Shown here: positions 1-10,385 of the stretch, piece after piece
Layout: every line of letters starts with the position of its first letter
Position numbering within the stretch: position 1 is the first letter of the stretch
Origin: Dendrophyllia cribrosa
Lineage: Eukaryota > Cnidaria > Anthozoa > Scleractinia > Dendrophylliidae
Direction of reading: 5' to 3'
DNA length: 64,000 nt
Assembly (NCBI GenBank): GCA_024195265.1
Contig: JAJLRJ010000010.1
Span: 24,509,181-24,573,180, forward strand
Notes under the pieces: model-generated
What the model saw: the letters and a program-made list of their open reading frames with translations, nothing else
Told to the model about the DNA's origin: nothing
Database searches by the model: none
Program-made: the position numbers and the translations under genes

Positions 1-2870
1 CGAGACACTCTGTGACACGCTCGCGGAGGTCGATGGCGACACACTGGCTGACACGCTAGCAGAAGTGGCGGCCGAGACACTTGCTGACACACTAGCCGAC
101 GTGGAGGTGGACACACTCTGAGAAACACTGGCAGAGATCGATGGCGATACACTGGATGACACGCTAGGAGAAGTGGAGGTCGAGGAACTCCCAGACAAAC
201 TAGCCAATGTGGAGGCTGACACACTCTGTGACATGCTCGCGGAGGTCGATGGCGACACACTGGCTGACACGCTAGCAGAGGTGGAGGCCGAGACACTTGC
301 CGACCGACTTGTGGACGTTGAGGCCGAGACACTCTGTGACACTCTCTCGGAGGTCGATGGCGACACACTGGCTGACACGCTAGCAGAAGTGGAGGCCGAG
401 ACACTTGCCGACACACTAGCCGACATGGAGGTGGACACACTCTGAGAAACACTGGCAGAGATCGATGGCGATAAACTAGCTGACACGCTAGCAGACGTGG
501 AGGCCGAGACACTTGCCGACGGACTTGTGGACGTTGAGGCCGAGAGACTCTGTGACACGCTCGCGGAGGTCAATGGCGACACACTGTCTGACACGCTAGC
601 AGAAGTGGCGGCCGAGACACTTGCCGACACACTAGCCGACGTGGAGGTGGACACACTCTGAGAAACACTGGCAGAGATCGATGGCGATACACTGGATGAC
701 ACGCTAGGAGAAGTGGAGGTTGAGGAACTCCCAGACAAACTAGCCGATGTGGAGGCTGACACACTCTGTGACATGCTCGCGGAGGTCGATGGCGACACAC
801 TGGCTGACACGCTAGCAGAAGTGGAGGCCGAGACACTTGCCGACAGACTTGTGGACGTTGAGGCCGAGACACTCTGTGACACTCTCGCGGAGGTCGATGG
901 CGACACACTGGCTGACACGCTAGCGGAAGTGGAGGCCGAGACACTTGCCGACACACTAGCCGACATGGAGGTGGACACACTCTGAGAAACACTGGCAGAG
1001 ATCGATGGCGATAAACTAGCTGACACGCTAGCAGACGTGGAGGCCGAGACACTTGCCGACGGACTTGTGGACGTTGAGGCCGAGACACTCTGTGACACGC
1101 TCGCGGAGGTCGATGGCGACACACTGGCTGACACGCTAGCAGAAGTGGAGGCCGAGACACTTGCCGACACACTAGCCGACGTGGAGGTGGACACACTCTG
1201 AGAAACACTGGCAGAGATCGATGGTGATACACTGGATGACACGCTAGGAAAAGTGGAGGTCGAGGCACTCCCAGACAAACTAGCCGATGTGGAGGCTGAC
1301 ACACTCTGTGACATGCTCGCGGAGGTCGATGGCGACACACTGGCAGACACGCTAGCAGAGGTGGAGGCCGAGACACTTGCCGACGGACTTGTGGACGTTG
1401 AGGCCGAGACACTCTGTGACACGCTCGAGGAAGTCGGTGGCGACACACTGGCTGACACGCTAGCAGAAGTGGAGGCCGAGACACTTGCCGACACTCTAGT
1501 CGACGTGGAGGTGGACACACTCTGAGAAACACTGGCAGAGATCGATGGCGATAAACTAGCTGACACGCTAGCAGAGGTGGAGGCCGAGACACTTGCCGAC
1601 GGACTTGTGGACGTTGAGGCCGAGACACTCTGTGACACGCTCTCGGAGGTCGATGGCGACACACTGGCTGACACGCTAGCTGAAGTGGAGGCCGAGACAC
1701 TTGCCGACACACTAGCCGACGTGGAGGTGGACACACTCTGAGAAACACTGGCAGAGATCGATGGCGATACACTGGATGACACGCTAGGAGAAGTGGAGGT
1801 CGAGGCACTCCCAGACAAACTAGCCGATGTGGAGGCTGACATACTCTGTGACATGCTCGCGGAGGTCGATGGCGGCACACTGCCTGACACGCTAGCAGAA
1901 GTGAAGGCCGAGACACTTGCCGACAGACTTGTGGACGTTGAGGCCGAGACACTCTCTGTTACGCTCGCGGAGATAGATGGAGATGCACTGGTTGACACGC
2001 TAGCAGAGGTGGAATCCGAGACAGTTCCTGACACACTAGCCGACGTGGAGGTGGACACACTTTGAGAAACACTGACAGAGATCGATGGCGATACACTGGA
2101 TGACACGCTAGGAGAAGTGGAGGTCGAGGCACTCCGAGACAAACTAGCCGATGTGGAGGCTGACACACTCTGAGAAACGCTGGCAGAGATCGATTGCGAT
2201 AAACTAGCTGACACGCTAGGAGAGGTGGAGGCCGAGACACTTGCCGACACACTTTTGGATATGGAGGCCGAGACACTTGCCGACAGACTTGTGGACGTTG
2301 ATGGCGAAACACTCTGTGACACGCTCGCGGAGGTCGATGGCGACACACTGGCTGACACGCTAGCAGAAGTGGAGGCCGAGATTCTTGCCGAAACATTTGT
2401 GGACGTTGAGGCCGAGACATTCTCTGATACGGTCGCGGAGATAGATGGAGATGCACTGGTTGACACGCTAGCAGAGGTGGAATCCGAGACACGTCCTGAC
2501 ACACTAGCCGACGTGGAGGTGGACACACTCTGAGAAACACTGGCAGAGATCGATGGCGATACAGTGGATGATACACTAGCAGACGTAGCGGCCGATGCAC
2601 TCCCCGACACACTAGCCGATGTGGAGGCTGACCCACTCTGAGAAACGCTGGCAGAGATCGATGGCGATAAACTAGCTGACACGCTAGGAGAAGTGGAGGC
2701 CGAGACACTTGCCGACACACTTTTGGATATGGAGGCCGAGACAATCTGTGAACCGCTTGCGGAGGTCGATGGCGACCCACTGGCTGACACCCTGGCAGAG
2801 GTGGAGTGCGATACAATAGGTGACACGGTAGCAGACTTGGAAAATGAAACACTTGCCGACACAATAGCTG
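1..2870. repeat. Coding minisatellite: 36-bp units in a 540-bp higher-order repeat
   Basis: Equivalent positions recur at 173, 713, 1253 and 1793, exactly 540 bp (15 units of 36 bp) apart, with few substitutions and no frame-breaking indels. Beyond about 1900 the copies diverge and the order is less regular, consistent with older units at the edge of an array homogenised in its middle. Two plus-strand TGA triplets, 324 and 216 bp apart, are carried in each 540-bp period, so they were copied by amplification and are not under plus-strand coding constraint. Confidence 0.9.
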
Positions 2871-2892
2871 TTGACGAGCTGGCCGAGGTCGA
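1..2892 (-). CDS. Serine-alternating repeat protein, partial (runs off left edge)
   Basis: The minus-strand frame read in triplets from position 1 has no stop from 3036 down to 1, about 1,012 codons. Serine falls at almost every second residue, alternating with V, A, T, P, Q, I, G or L, as in [12 protein letters not shown]. The repeat unit is 12 residues. The opposite strand encodes an acidic [16 protein letters not shown] frame but carries about eleven TGA stops (near 118, 442, 658, 982 and so on), so the minus frame is the credible gene. A pyrimidine-rich stretch ending in ACAG just upstream (plus 2893-2896) suggests a splice acceptor at 2892; in-frame ATGs at 2949 and 2976 are alternatives. 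The alternating pattern would suit a beta-strand, silk-like or heavily O-glycosylated secreted or matrix protein; this is inference. It resembles the serine-rich stretches of bacterial adhesins in composition only. No signal peptide or other domain is visible because both ends lie elsewhere. Confidence 0.72.
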
Positions 2893-3071
2893 CTGTAAAA
2901 TTGTTGCTGAATGTGTAGAAAATTGGTCTTTTAATATACAGATTAGCATTACATTATTGTGTAAATGACGCTGCATTTGATGATAAATTTTACATGATGG
3001 AAATTGAACTCTGGATATTATGATTATAAATACAATTTATATTGATATATCGCCAAATCCTAAAGTCTAAG
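2893..3071. other. Presumed intron or 5' flank of the serine-repeat gene
   Basis: AT-rich sequence. The minus frame stays open to a stop at 3037-3039. No other feature is seen before the Penelope-like remnant starts. Confidence 0.3.
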
Positions 3072-3318
3072 GCGCTTTAGGGACGGACCATTTAATTGTT
3101 GTGGGGGTGGGGGGGGGGGGGGGGGGCAATTTCTTCTGAGTATGAATTCTTAGAACTTATTCATTTTTTTTAAAACTTGACGTTTCGTATGCTACTACAA
3201 ACATTTTCAAAATTGACCGTTACAGTGTTGAAAACTATACTTATATAGTATTGAAAAGGGACTGGGACCGAGATTAAGTACAAAACTTAACAGTTGATCT
3301 ATAAAAAGAAACAGTTAA

Positions 3319-3582
3319 TTAATAAAGCATCAACTTCTCGCTACTGACGTTTGCATTAAAAGCTGGCTTCAGTTCTTGTATAAACAATGTTTCTTTGATT
3401 TTACAGTGGAAATCAGTTTTGCCCGACGCTAAGATATCAAAATGATCCCACTTGATGTTATGTCCAGTGGTGTTGACATGGTCAGCAATGGCTGATGTGT
3501 GGTCATGCTTAGCGAGGGCATTAAAATGCCTAGTTTTTCTATCATGAAGCCGTCGTTTAGTTTTACTAATGTAAAAGGTCCC
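3319..3582 (-). pseudogene. Penelope-like element, GIY-YIG C-terminal fragment
   Basis: Reading the minus strand from about 3582 gives an uninterrupted frame without a start codon, ending in TAA at 3319-3321. It contains YISKTKRRLHDRKTRHFNAL, then SAIADHVNTTGHNIKWDHF and FIQELKPAFN. This matches the end of the GIY-YIG endonuclease region of Penelope-like reverse transcriptases as I know the family: the YIG strand, the R-x-H helix, the HxxTTGH block and the LKPxxN tail. The reverse transcriptase part is absent. It is a dead 5'-truncated piece inside the 3072-3981 remnant. Confidence 0.75.
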
Positions 3583-3917
3583 AGTCCCTTTTCAATACTA
3601 TATAAGTATAGTTTTCAACACTGTAACGGTCACTTTTGAAAATGTATGTAGTAGCATACGAAACGTCAAGTTTTATAAAAAATGAATAAGTTCAAAATGT
3701 TTATCACCGCGGTTTGTTTTGTATTTCTTATCAAGCTACGATGGCCCCAGAACAAAAGTCTTTATGAATTCTTTTTTTCAGCATCACTATTTGCAAGAAT
3801 TTTTTTTTACCAAAATGCTTGAATTTTTTTCACGTGCTTTCTTGAGCACGACTTGTTTTCTCTTCAATTTCTTCTGCAGGAATTTTTTTGGGTAATTGCC
3901 CAACCCCCACCCCTCCA

Positions 3918-3948
3918 CTCCCCCCCCCCCCCCCCCCCCTCCCCCCAC
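3918..3948. repeat. Poly-C tract
   Basis: A near-pure C run followed by CA repeats. It is the inverted counterpart of the G run at 3102-3127. Confidence 0.9.
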
Positions 3949-4011
3949 ACACACAAAAATTAAATGGTCCGCCCCTTACAAAAATCAAACTATAAATACT
4001 AGATAACTTAA

Positions 4012-4531
4012 AGGGGCTATGCCGCGAGGATGGCGGTTGAGTACTGAGTACTAACAACTTGAAAAACGTCCGGTGGTTTTTATCATTTTGGCGGCCATTA
4101 CTGTCGAATTCTCTGCAATCCGTTCCATCCCGTCGTATTGCGTGGAAGGATAGATCTTAAGTTTACAAATTAGTTAGAGTATTTACTTGGCTAGATTTTT
4201 GTTAAATTATTTCTGCGATTTGTTAGTCGTACCTTCGAAAAATTCGATGTCTTCCAGTAGTGGTGGAAGTTGGGGAGGAATTTAAAAGCGAAATCGAGCG
4301 TGTGTTTGTTTACCTCGCGTGGTTCGACACGAGTGCAAGCGCGATAAAACTTGCCGCGATCCGGGAGGGTAGTGACAAACTTTTCCTTTACTAGCCTTGT
4401 ATATATGTTTATATTTTCTAGCAGACTTTAAGATAGGTCTGTATATCATCTTTTTTCACTATTGTCATTTCTTTTAAATTAGGTTCCAGTCTTTCTCCGT
4501 AGCATTTAAATTTATTGTATTATATCCAACC

Positions 4532-4562
<31 letters not shown>

Positions 4563-4734
4563 GAAACGTCAAGTCATTAATCAAAGTTTTTTACAACATG
4601 CGTTGTTTTGTCATGTTTATAACCGCAGTGTGTATTGTATTTCTGTGGAACAATAGAAATTTGACATGTGTGACGTCAGGGGACGTCACATGAAAGGAAC
4701 TCGTTGCGCAGACTCACCTTGCGACGTAGCCCCT
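4012..4734. mobile_element. TTAA-flanked element with AGGGGCTATG/TAGCCCCT ends
   Basis: TTAA at 4008-4011 and 4735-4738 flank inverted ends AGGGGCTATGCCGCGAGG and CCTTGCGACGTAGCCCCT. TTAA duplications are typical of piggyBac and Kolobok elements. No transposase is visible. The interior includes Penelope-tail-like sequence with a hammerhead-like motif (4535-4574). A related single end lies at about 21463-21483. Confidence 0.7.
4535..4574 (+). ncRNA. Hammerhead-ribozyme-like motif of a Penelope tail
   Basis: The conserved core elements occur in order: CTGAAGA at 4539-4545, a 5-bp stem GTATG/CATAC closed by TTGAAG (4547-4562), GAAA at 4563-4566, and GTC at 4568-4570. The flanks ACTT (4535-4538) and AAGT (4571-4574) can pair as stem I. 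Only C-G sits where stem III should be, so a monomer would be very weak; Penelope-like elements are known to carry such minimal hammerheads. Degenerate copies with a damaged core lie at about 3612-3655 (+) and 3184-3230 (-). Activity is not demonstrated. Confidence 0.5.
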
Positions 4735-4821
4735 TTAATTAAGAGCTTGCGTAAAAAGAAACGTTTTTAAATTAGATTTATAATTATCCACTGAGATACT
4801 ATTTTTAATATGAAAGTATTA

Positions 4822-6270
4822 CAGTGCGACCACACGAACCGAGGCCACCTAGACAAATTTTTGAGACAAATTTTGAAATTAGCCAATCACAAGTCAAGAT
4901 CTAGACAATCAAATAGCGCATAATTATACTTGACCAGTTGTTTGGTACCGCCGAGCGAAAAATTCAAATTCTGAACTGCGCGCTGTGTCGAGAATCTTCG
5001 ATGACCAAAGGCTAAAAATGAATTGCCGCGTTTGGATAAATCAATCCGGAAGGTATTTTGTTAACGGCGCCGAAACTCGCTAATTCTACGCGAGGAAGTT
5101 TTGAATTTATATCACAAAAAATTTGGCACTTCTCAGCGAGAAATCATGAGCTCGTGAGCTGAAAACCGCGAGTCTCTCAGGCATGTTGGAAAGCAAACAT
5201 GATCATTGCCTTTTTATTAATTCTTCGAGTTCTGATTGTTGAAACAAAAAAAATCAATAAAGAAGCAAATTGTTTTCTAATAAGAGACGTGTATAAATAC
5301 GTGACAAAAGCGGGCAAAGTTGGCGGCGAATAAATTTAATGAATCACAGTCGCACAGGTGACAGGAGGATAACACATTCCGACGTGCGATCAAAAAATAG
5401 AACTCTCAAAAGAAGAAAGTTTAAATATTTTCCTCCTTTCTTCAAACGAATAATTCAGTGCAGTTTGCTCCCGATTTCTCGACTCAACGGCAAAAATCGC
5501 GTGGACAAAAACAACTGCGAACTATCCATACGGATCCGCTCGTTTATCTAGTCACTATGATCTAGTTGTCAGAGTTGTGTATAATTTGTTATCCAGCGAC
5601 CGTACACTGAAAGCGGGTATTTTACTTTTTATACAAAATGATCACGTTACTTTATATAAAATCCCTTTGTCGTCTCTCTGTTCCCTACTATACATGTACA
5701 GGCCGGGTTGAAGCTTTGAAGTCCTAAACTATAAATTGTGATTTTCTCGAGACACAAGGTGCCAGGGGAGAGTGACAAAAATAACAAATGAAAACTCTCA
5801 GATGTATGGAGAATCGCTCTCAAATTGAAATGGAATCGGAGAGAAAGTTAGAAATAACCGCTTGAATGAATCTTCGAAAAATGAAAACAATCTTTGTTGA
5901 CAGCTTGTTTAGTAATCACCGAAACTGCGAATCGCTGGCGGCGCCCGGTTTGCATGAAATGAGCGGCCGTCACGTTTACTTTGGATTGTTCAAAATTTCT
6001 TTACTACTGGCTTTGATTCTGGCCAACCCAGACGTTGTCATAAAATTCTCCAGCTTGATTTATACAAACGTGACAATTCTTCATTGTTATCATTTGGGTA
6101 ATGAAGAATTTATGGATATCAAAGGCTCGCAACACATCACAGCTCAAAATTTGAACTGAGGTCAAGTATAATTATCCGGTATTCAATTGTCTAGATCTTG
6201 ACTTGTGATTGGCTAATTTCAATTTGTCTCAAAATTTGTCTGGGTGGCCTCGGTTCGTGTGGTCGCACTG
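4822..6270. mobile_element. Tc1/mariner-like non-autonomous element, TA-flanked
   Basis: Inverted ends of about 110 bp start CAGTGCGACCACACGAACCG (4822) and end with its complement (6270), flanked by TA at 4820-4821 and 6271-6272. The CAGTG end and TA duplication fit the Tc1/mariner superfamily. The interior has only short unconvincing open frames (5339-5551, 5866-6159). It is inserted in the TTAA/AGTGCC junction of a Kolobok-like end. Confidence 0.8.
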
Positions 6271-6474
6271 TAAAGTGCCTATAACCCTTCAAAATATTTT
6301 TTGCTTAAAAATATCTTACTATTTTTCTAAACAAAATGCCGCAAACATTTTTGATTTTGCTTAAAACCCCGAATTTTTAGGGCCGCCAAAGTTCCGACTT
6401 TTCAAAATCACCACCGCGTTTAAAAAGGCTGGGACCGAGTGACGTCACGGAAGTATGTTCCCCGTGGCGTCGTC

Positions 6475-7765
6475 GGCACCGCGGCAGAACGCACTGCGCA
6501 TGAGTAGAAAAATGAGCATCCGGTGAATTACGCATTTCCAGGTGACATACTGTAATCCCATGTAAATGTTGTAGTTAATTTTTTTATCTCAGGTAATTTT
6601 TATTTTTCCATTGTTCTTGGGTAAAGTAATATATGCTAATGAATTTGAAACAAAGGAAAAACAAAAATTACCTGAAATAAAAAATGAACTACAACATAAA
6701 CAACATAAAACTCCCGTACCGCGAAGTTTGAAAACAAAAAGTAAGAGTTACAAAACAAAGGTAGAGAAAAAGTTTGTTTCGTTGAAAAGTTTTTTCATCG
6801 TTCAAGTTTCAAGCGTTTGCACCAAGGGGTTTGGTGTTTGCACCAACAACGAAATATGAACAAATAACTTTTGCATCGCATTTTTTCACAAAAAAACAAG
6901 TCTTCACTCCATCTCGAAATGTATTCATGCAAGAACCGATCGTGTACGTACCATAATTTTTTTCGGTTTTGGTCCTTTCATAATTGCATCTAGAAAATCT
7001 AGGTCTGTTGGTTCATGCAGAAGTGTTGTTTTATGCTGTTCGCATCGATGTTGACTGGTAGTTTAACGGACCGGAAGTGCTTGAAGTTTACGCATGCGCA
7101 AACGTTCTGCCGCGGTGCCGGCGTCGTCTGGTGTTATCTCCGAGGCACCGCGGCAGAACGTTTGCGCATGCGTAAACTTCAAGCACTTCCGGTCCGTTAA
7201 ACACAACACTTCTGCATGAACCAACAGACCTAGATTTTCTAGATGCAATGATGAAAGGACCAAAACCGAAGAAAATTATGCTACGTACACGATCCGTTCT
7301 TGCATGAATACATTTCGAGATGGAGTGAAGACTTGTTTTTTGTGAAAAAATGCGATGCAAAAATTATTTGTTCATATTTCGTTGTTGGTGCAAACATCAA
7401 ACCCCTTGGTGCAAACGCTTGAAACTTGAACGATGAAAAACTTTTCAACGAAACAAACTTTTTCTCTACCTTTGTTTTATAACTCTTACTTTTTGTTTTC
7501 AAACTTCGCGGTACGGGAGTTTTATGTTGTTTATGTTGTAGTTCATTTTTTATTTCAGGTAATTTTTGTTTTTTCTTTGTTTCAAATTCATCAGCATATA
7601 TTACCATACCCAAAAACAATGGAAAAATAAAAATTACCTGAGATAAAAAAATTAACTACAACATTTACATGGGATTACAGTATGTCACCGGAAATGCGTT
7701 ATTCACCGGATGCTCAGTTTTCTACTCATGCGCAGTGCGTTCTGCCGCGGTGCCTATCTCCGATA
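6475..7765. repeat. 1.3-kb near-perfect palindrome (foldback)
   Basis: Two arms of about 640 bp are reverse complements with few mismatches, centred near 7130 on a short spacer (GTCTGGTGTTATCTCC). The outer boundary is CACCGCGGCAGAACG at about 6478 and its complement near 7760; the inner turn reuses the same CACCGCGGCAGAACG. Each arm holds a smaller inverted repeat (GTTGTAGTTAATTTTTTTAT at about 6569 and its complement near 6695). Open frames here are arm-derived and not credible genes. Confidence 0.88.
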
Positions 7766-8050
7766 CCCGGCAGTCTGAAATTTTTATCGAATTTACACGA
7801 AATATCTCGTTTAATTCTTCTGAGAATAGTCGATCTTTGTTTAGAAATATCTAGCGATATCAAATATTATCGCGGCTTCGAAGTTAAAGAAATTGTCTAG
7901 CTTGGGCACACTATAAAATCTTGATGGTTTTGACACAAAATTCGTGCTGACTCGCCGAGTCGACTCTCACGGGAATATCTATACACAAATTATCACTGAA
8001 ACCTCTCGAGAGTATTTGATCTTTGTTCAGAAATGCCAAGCGATTCTAAC
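7766..8050. repeat. Dispersed repeat, inverted relative to 18700-19275
   Basis: The sequence around ATACCCGGCAGTCTGAAATT and ACCTCTCGAGAGTATTTGAT recurs reverse-complemented at 18700-18895 and twice within 18960-19275. Confidence 0.7.
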
Positions 8051-8062
8051 TGATGTTTTGGA

Positions 8063-8199
8063 AAGATTTCCGTATAACCCCAACATTAGTTATGCATACG
8101 GTTCTTAAAACTGAAACAAAAGCCAAAACAAAAGAACGCCTAAAGAAAAACAATAGTGTATACATGTATAATTAATGTATGGGGTTATACGGAAATCTT
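8063..8199. mobile_element. 137-bp MITE, AAGATTTCCGTATAACCCC ends
   Basis: Perfect 19-bp inverted ends AAGATTTCCGTATAACCCC and its complement. A single end of the same family lies in the RecQ intron (about 59110-59128). Confidence 0.75.
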
Positions 8200-9256
8200 A
8201 CCGAATTTTCATTCGAACCTGCTGAGAGTGCTCGATTTCTGTGAATAAATACCAAGCGACGTCTGAACATTGTACTGAATTGTACTGAATTGTACACTTC
8301 GCCCCGGAAATGGATACTCATATTATAAATAACAAGAGGCTACACTGGTAGCCTGTACTCATGCGCTTGCATAAAGAAAGTTATACAGTTTATTTTAAAT
8401 GGGTCACGCATCCCTCCCCCCTCAACGAATTTTGCGTGACACACTAAAGAACACGCTCAAACACGTTTTCTGTACTCGCTTTGAATATTTAATTTATTGA
8501 TTCCCGATCAAATACACACTCGTCTTTTATTTCCCAAACCGTGGCTTCTTTCTGTTACATTTGAAAAGACTACTTTTAAAAGCAATGAAATCAGCAAACG
8601 ACCGGGCTATTTTCCCAATTTTAGTGAATCTCAATAACAGAATTACGCGACCGTGCACAAAAACTTTTACTCGGTCTAGACTAAAAGTATGACTAATTTT
8701 CGAATAAAATACGGGTGGGTACAAAACGAAGACCGAGGACCTAAGACCCAAAAACGAAGACCCCGTCAAAATCGTTTTGAAATCACTTGAAAAAGGCTGG
8801 AACATGATTCTCGACCGAAACAGAAACAAGGAGCAACAAAATTTGCGGTTATCAACGAATTTGACCAGGGTCTTCGTTTTGTACAAAACCCTACCAAAAG
8901 TACAAAACGAAGACCCCTTCAAAATCGTCTTGAAATGATTTGAAAAAGTCTGGAATATGATTCTTGACCGAAGCAGAAACAAGGAACAACAAGATTACGT
9001 AAGATTTGCGGTTATTAACTAATCTAACCAGGGTCTTCGTTTTGTACATAACCCCACCAAAAACGAAGACCCTTTTCAAAATCGTCTTGATATCAGTCGA
9101 AATTAGCTCCAAACAGTACTGATTGTCTACTAGATTGTCCAAAGTTAGTTCAGCTACCCGCTTCATTTTGCTGTAACACGTTATCTGCCGTATTGGTTAT
9201 AAATGGGGTTGACATACCTACACGACTCCTGTTGTGTGACCATTGTATTGTTTTAA

Positions 9257-9712
9257 AGTGCCTATAACCCCTAGAAAGTTATTTTCAGAATCAACTCTAT
9301 GTAGATTGAATAGTTGAATGGTAAAATATTTCTGGTTTTGAACGTCGCGTTTGTGAGTTATAGAGATTTGAATTTACAAAATGCTAATTAGATGACGTCA
9401 ACCCGGGAATTTGCCATTATTTCTACACCAATTTACAATGCGCAGTTTACAGCTTGAAGATAATTAATTTGATAAATGCTAAAAATAAACTGTGGATAGT
9501 CGATTGATTCGTAAAAAATATTACTTGGAGGTGAAAACAAGTAGTTGTATAATAAATGATTCCCGGGTTGACGTCAACTAATTAGCATTTTGTAAATTTA
9601 AATCTCTATAACTCACAAACGCGACGTTCAAAACCAGAAATATTTTACCATTTAACTATTCAATGTACATAGAGTTGATTCTGAAAACAACTTTCTAGGG
9701 GTTATAGGCACT
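9257..9712. mobile_element. Kolobok-like TTAA MITE
   Basis: AGTGCCTATAACCCC at the left and its complement at the right, flanked by TTAA at 9253-9256 and 9713-9716, with arms of about 155 bp. It shares its terminal motif with the ends at 6273, 20359 and 32512. Confidence 0.85.
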
Positions 9713-9728
9713 TTAAGCCTTCAAGCAT

Positions 9729-10385
9729 GATAGACAGGCTAAACATTAGTACCACTCGATCGTCGCTAAAAAGTATTTAAAAAGCATTAAGCTTTCCCAG
9801 TAAGACTTGAGACAGAAATGCGCCTTTAGATCAGTTATGAATTTGTTCTCCTTGTTGATATTGATCTTTTGATCTCGGCGGATTATCTCTCAAATTGATA
9901 GGAGGATTTCATGCTGTACGGAGCCGTTAGAATTATTATATTTCTTTTTGCCGTTGTTTGGTGCTAGCTCTTTTGGCACAAATTGCGGTTTCTTTGGCTC
10001 ACTTTTGTTGCAAGATAAATACTGAACGGCTAAAGTTTGTTATCGCTTTGAAAATGCAAGGATCGTTAAATTTCTCAGGCCGTGATTTAGTGTCTAAAGT
10101 CTGCGGTGTGCAAGACTTGTGAGAAAGTGTTTCCCATCACGGATATCCAAGTCTCAAAAAGCCGTAGTCTACAATTCCACCACTGCAATGGAATGACGAA
10201 TTCTTGCAATAATTTTTAGCTCCTTAGTTAGTTCTGTAGTTGAGTAGTGTCTCAGTGGAGCTAGGATAAACCTCCGTTCTGTCCGTTGTTTTGTAATAGC
10301 GTTTGATTTGGCATCCAACAGATAATCGTCATAATCTGCAGCATCAGGTTGCTGTTTTGTAAATGTCACGGATGCTAGTATATTC
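9729..10385. repeat. Copy of dispersed repeat family with a decayed membrane-segment frame
   Basis: Starts near GATAGACAGGCTAAAC and is reverse-complementary to 23700-24331; other copies are at 38172-38575 and 39722-41887. The most intact frame across copies reads a hydrophobic segment followed by AVSLAHFCCKINTERLKF and NFSGRDLVS. In this copy it is broken by a frameshift near 9968 and later stops. The function of the encoded product is unknown. Confidence 0.6.

Larger units (their letters stand above)
3072..3981. mobile_element. Penelope-like element remnant with inverted ends
   Basis: The two ends are inverted copies: the segment around 3072-3270 (GGACGGACCATTTAATT, a long G run, then a tail containing GACGTTTCGTATGC) recurs in reverse at about 3583-3981 with a C run. 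Between them lies a minus-strand C-terminal coding fragment. Inverted partial copies are a common outcome of Penelope-like retrotransposition, and the CGAAACGTC-containing tail is characteristic of the group. The tail sequence (TTTATCACCGCGGTTTG) occurs again near 3700 and 45030. Confidence 0.65.

Noticed and set aside
173..2968. Plus-strand acidic repeat frames ([12 protein letters not shown] type) and the basic minus frame 570-1952 as genes
   Set aside because: The plus frames are cut by regular TGA stops copied with the repeat. The basic minus frame is another phase of the same array and ends within it, whereas the serine frame is open throughout.
7015..7900. Overlapping short frames in the 6.5-7.8 kb palindrome
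   Set aside because: Mirror products of inverted arms; the same peptides appear on both strands.
8527..9166. Frames with VLYKTKTLVKFVNNRKF-like peptides here and at 10796-11250
   Set aside because: They arise from the repeated GTCTTCGTTTTGTAC motifs of element ends, on both strands and in both ends.
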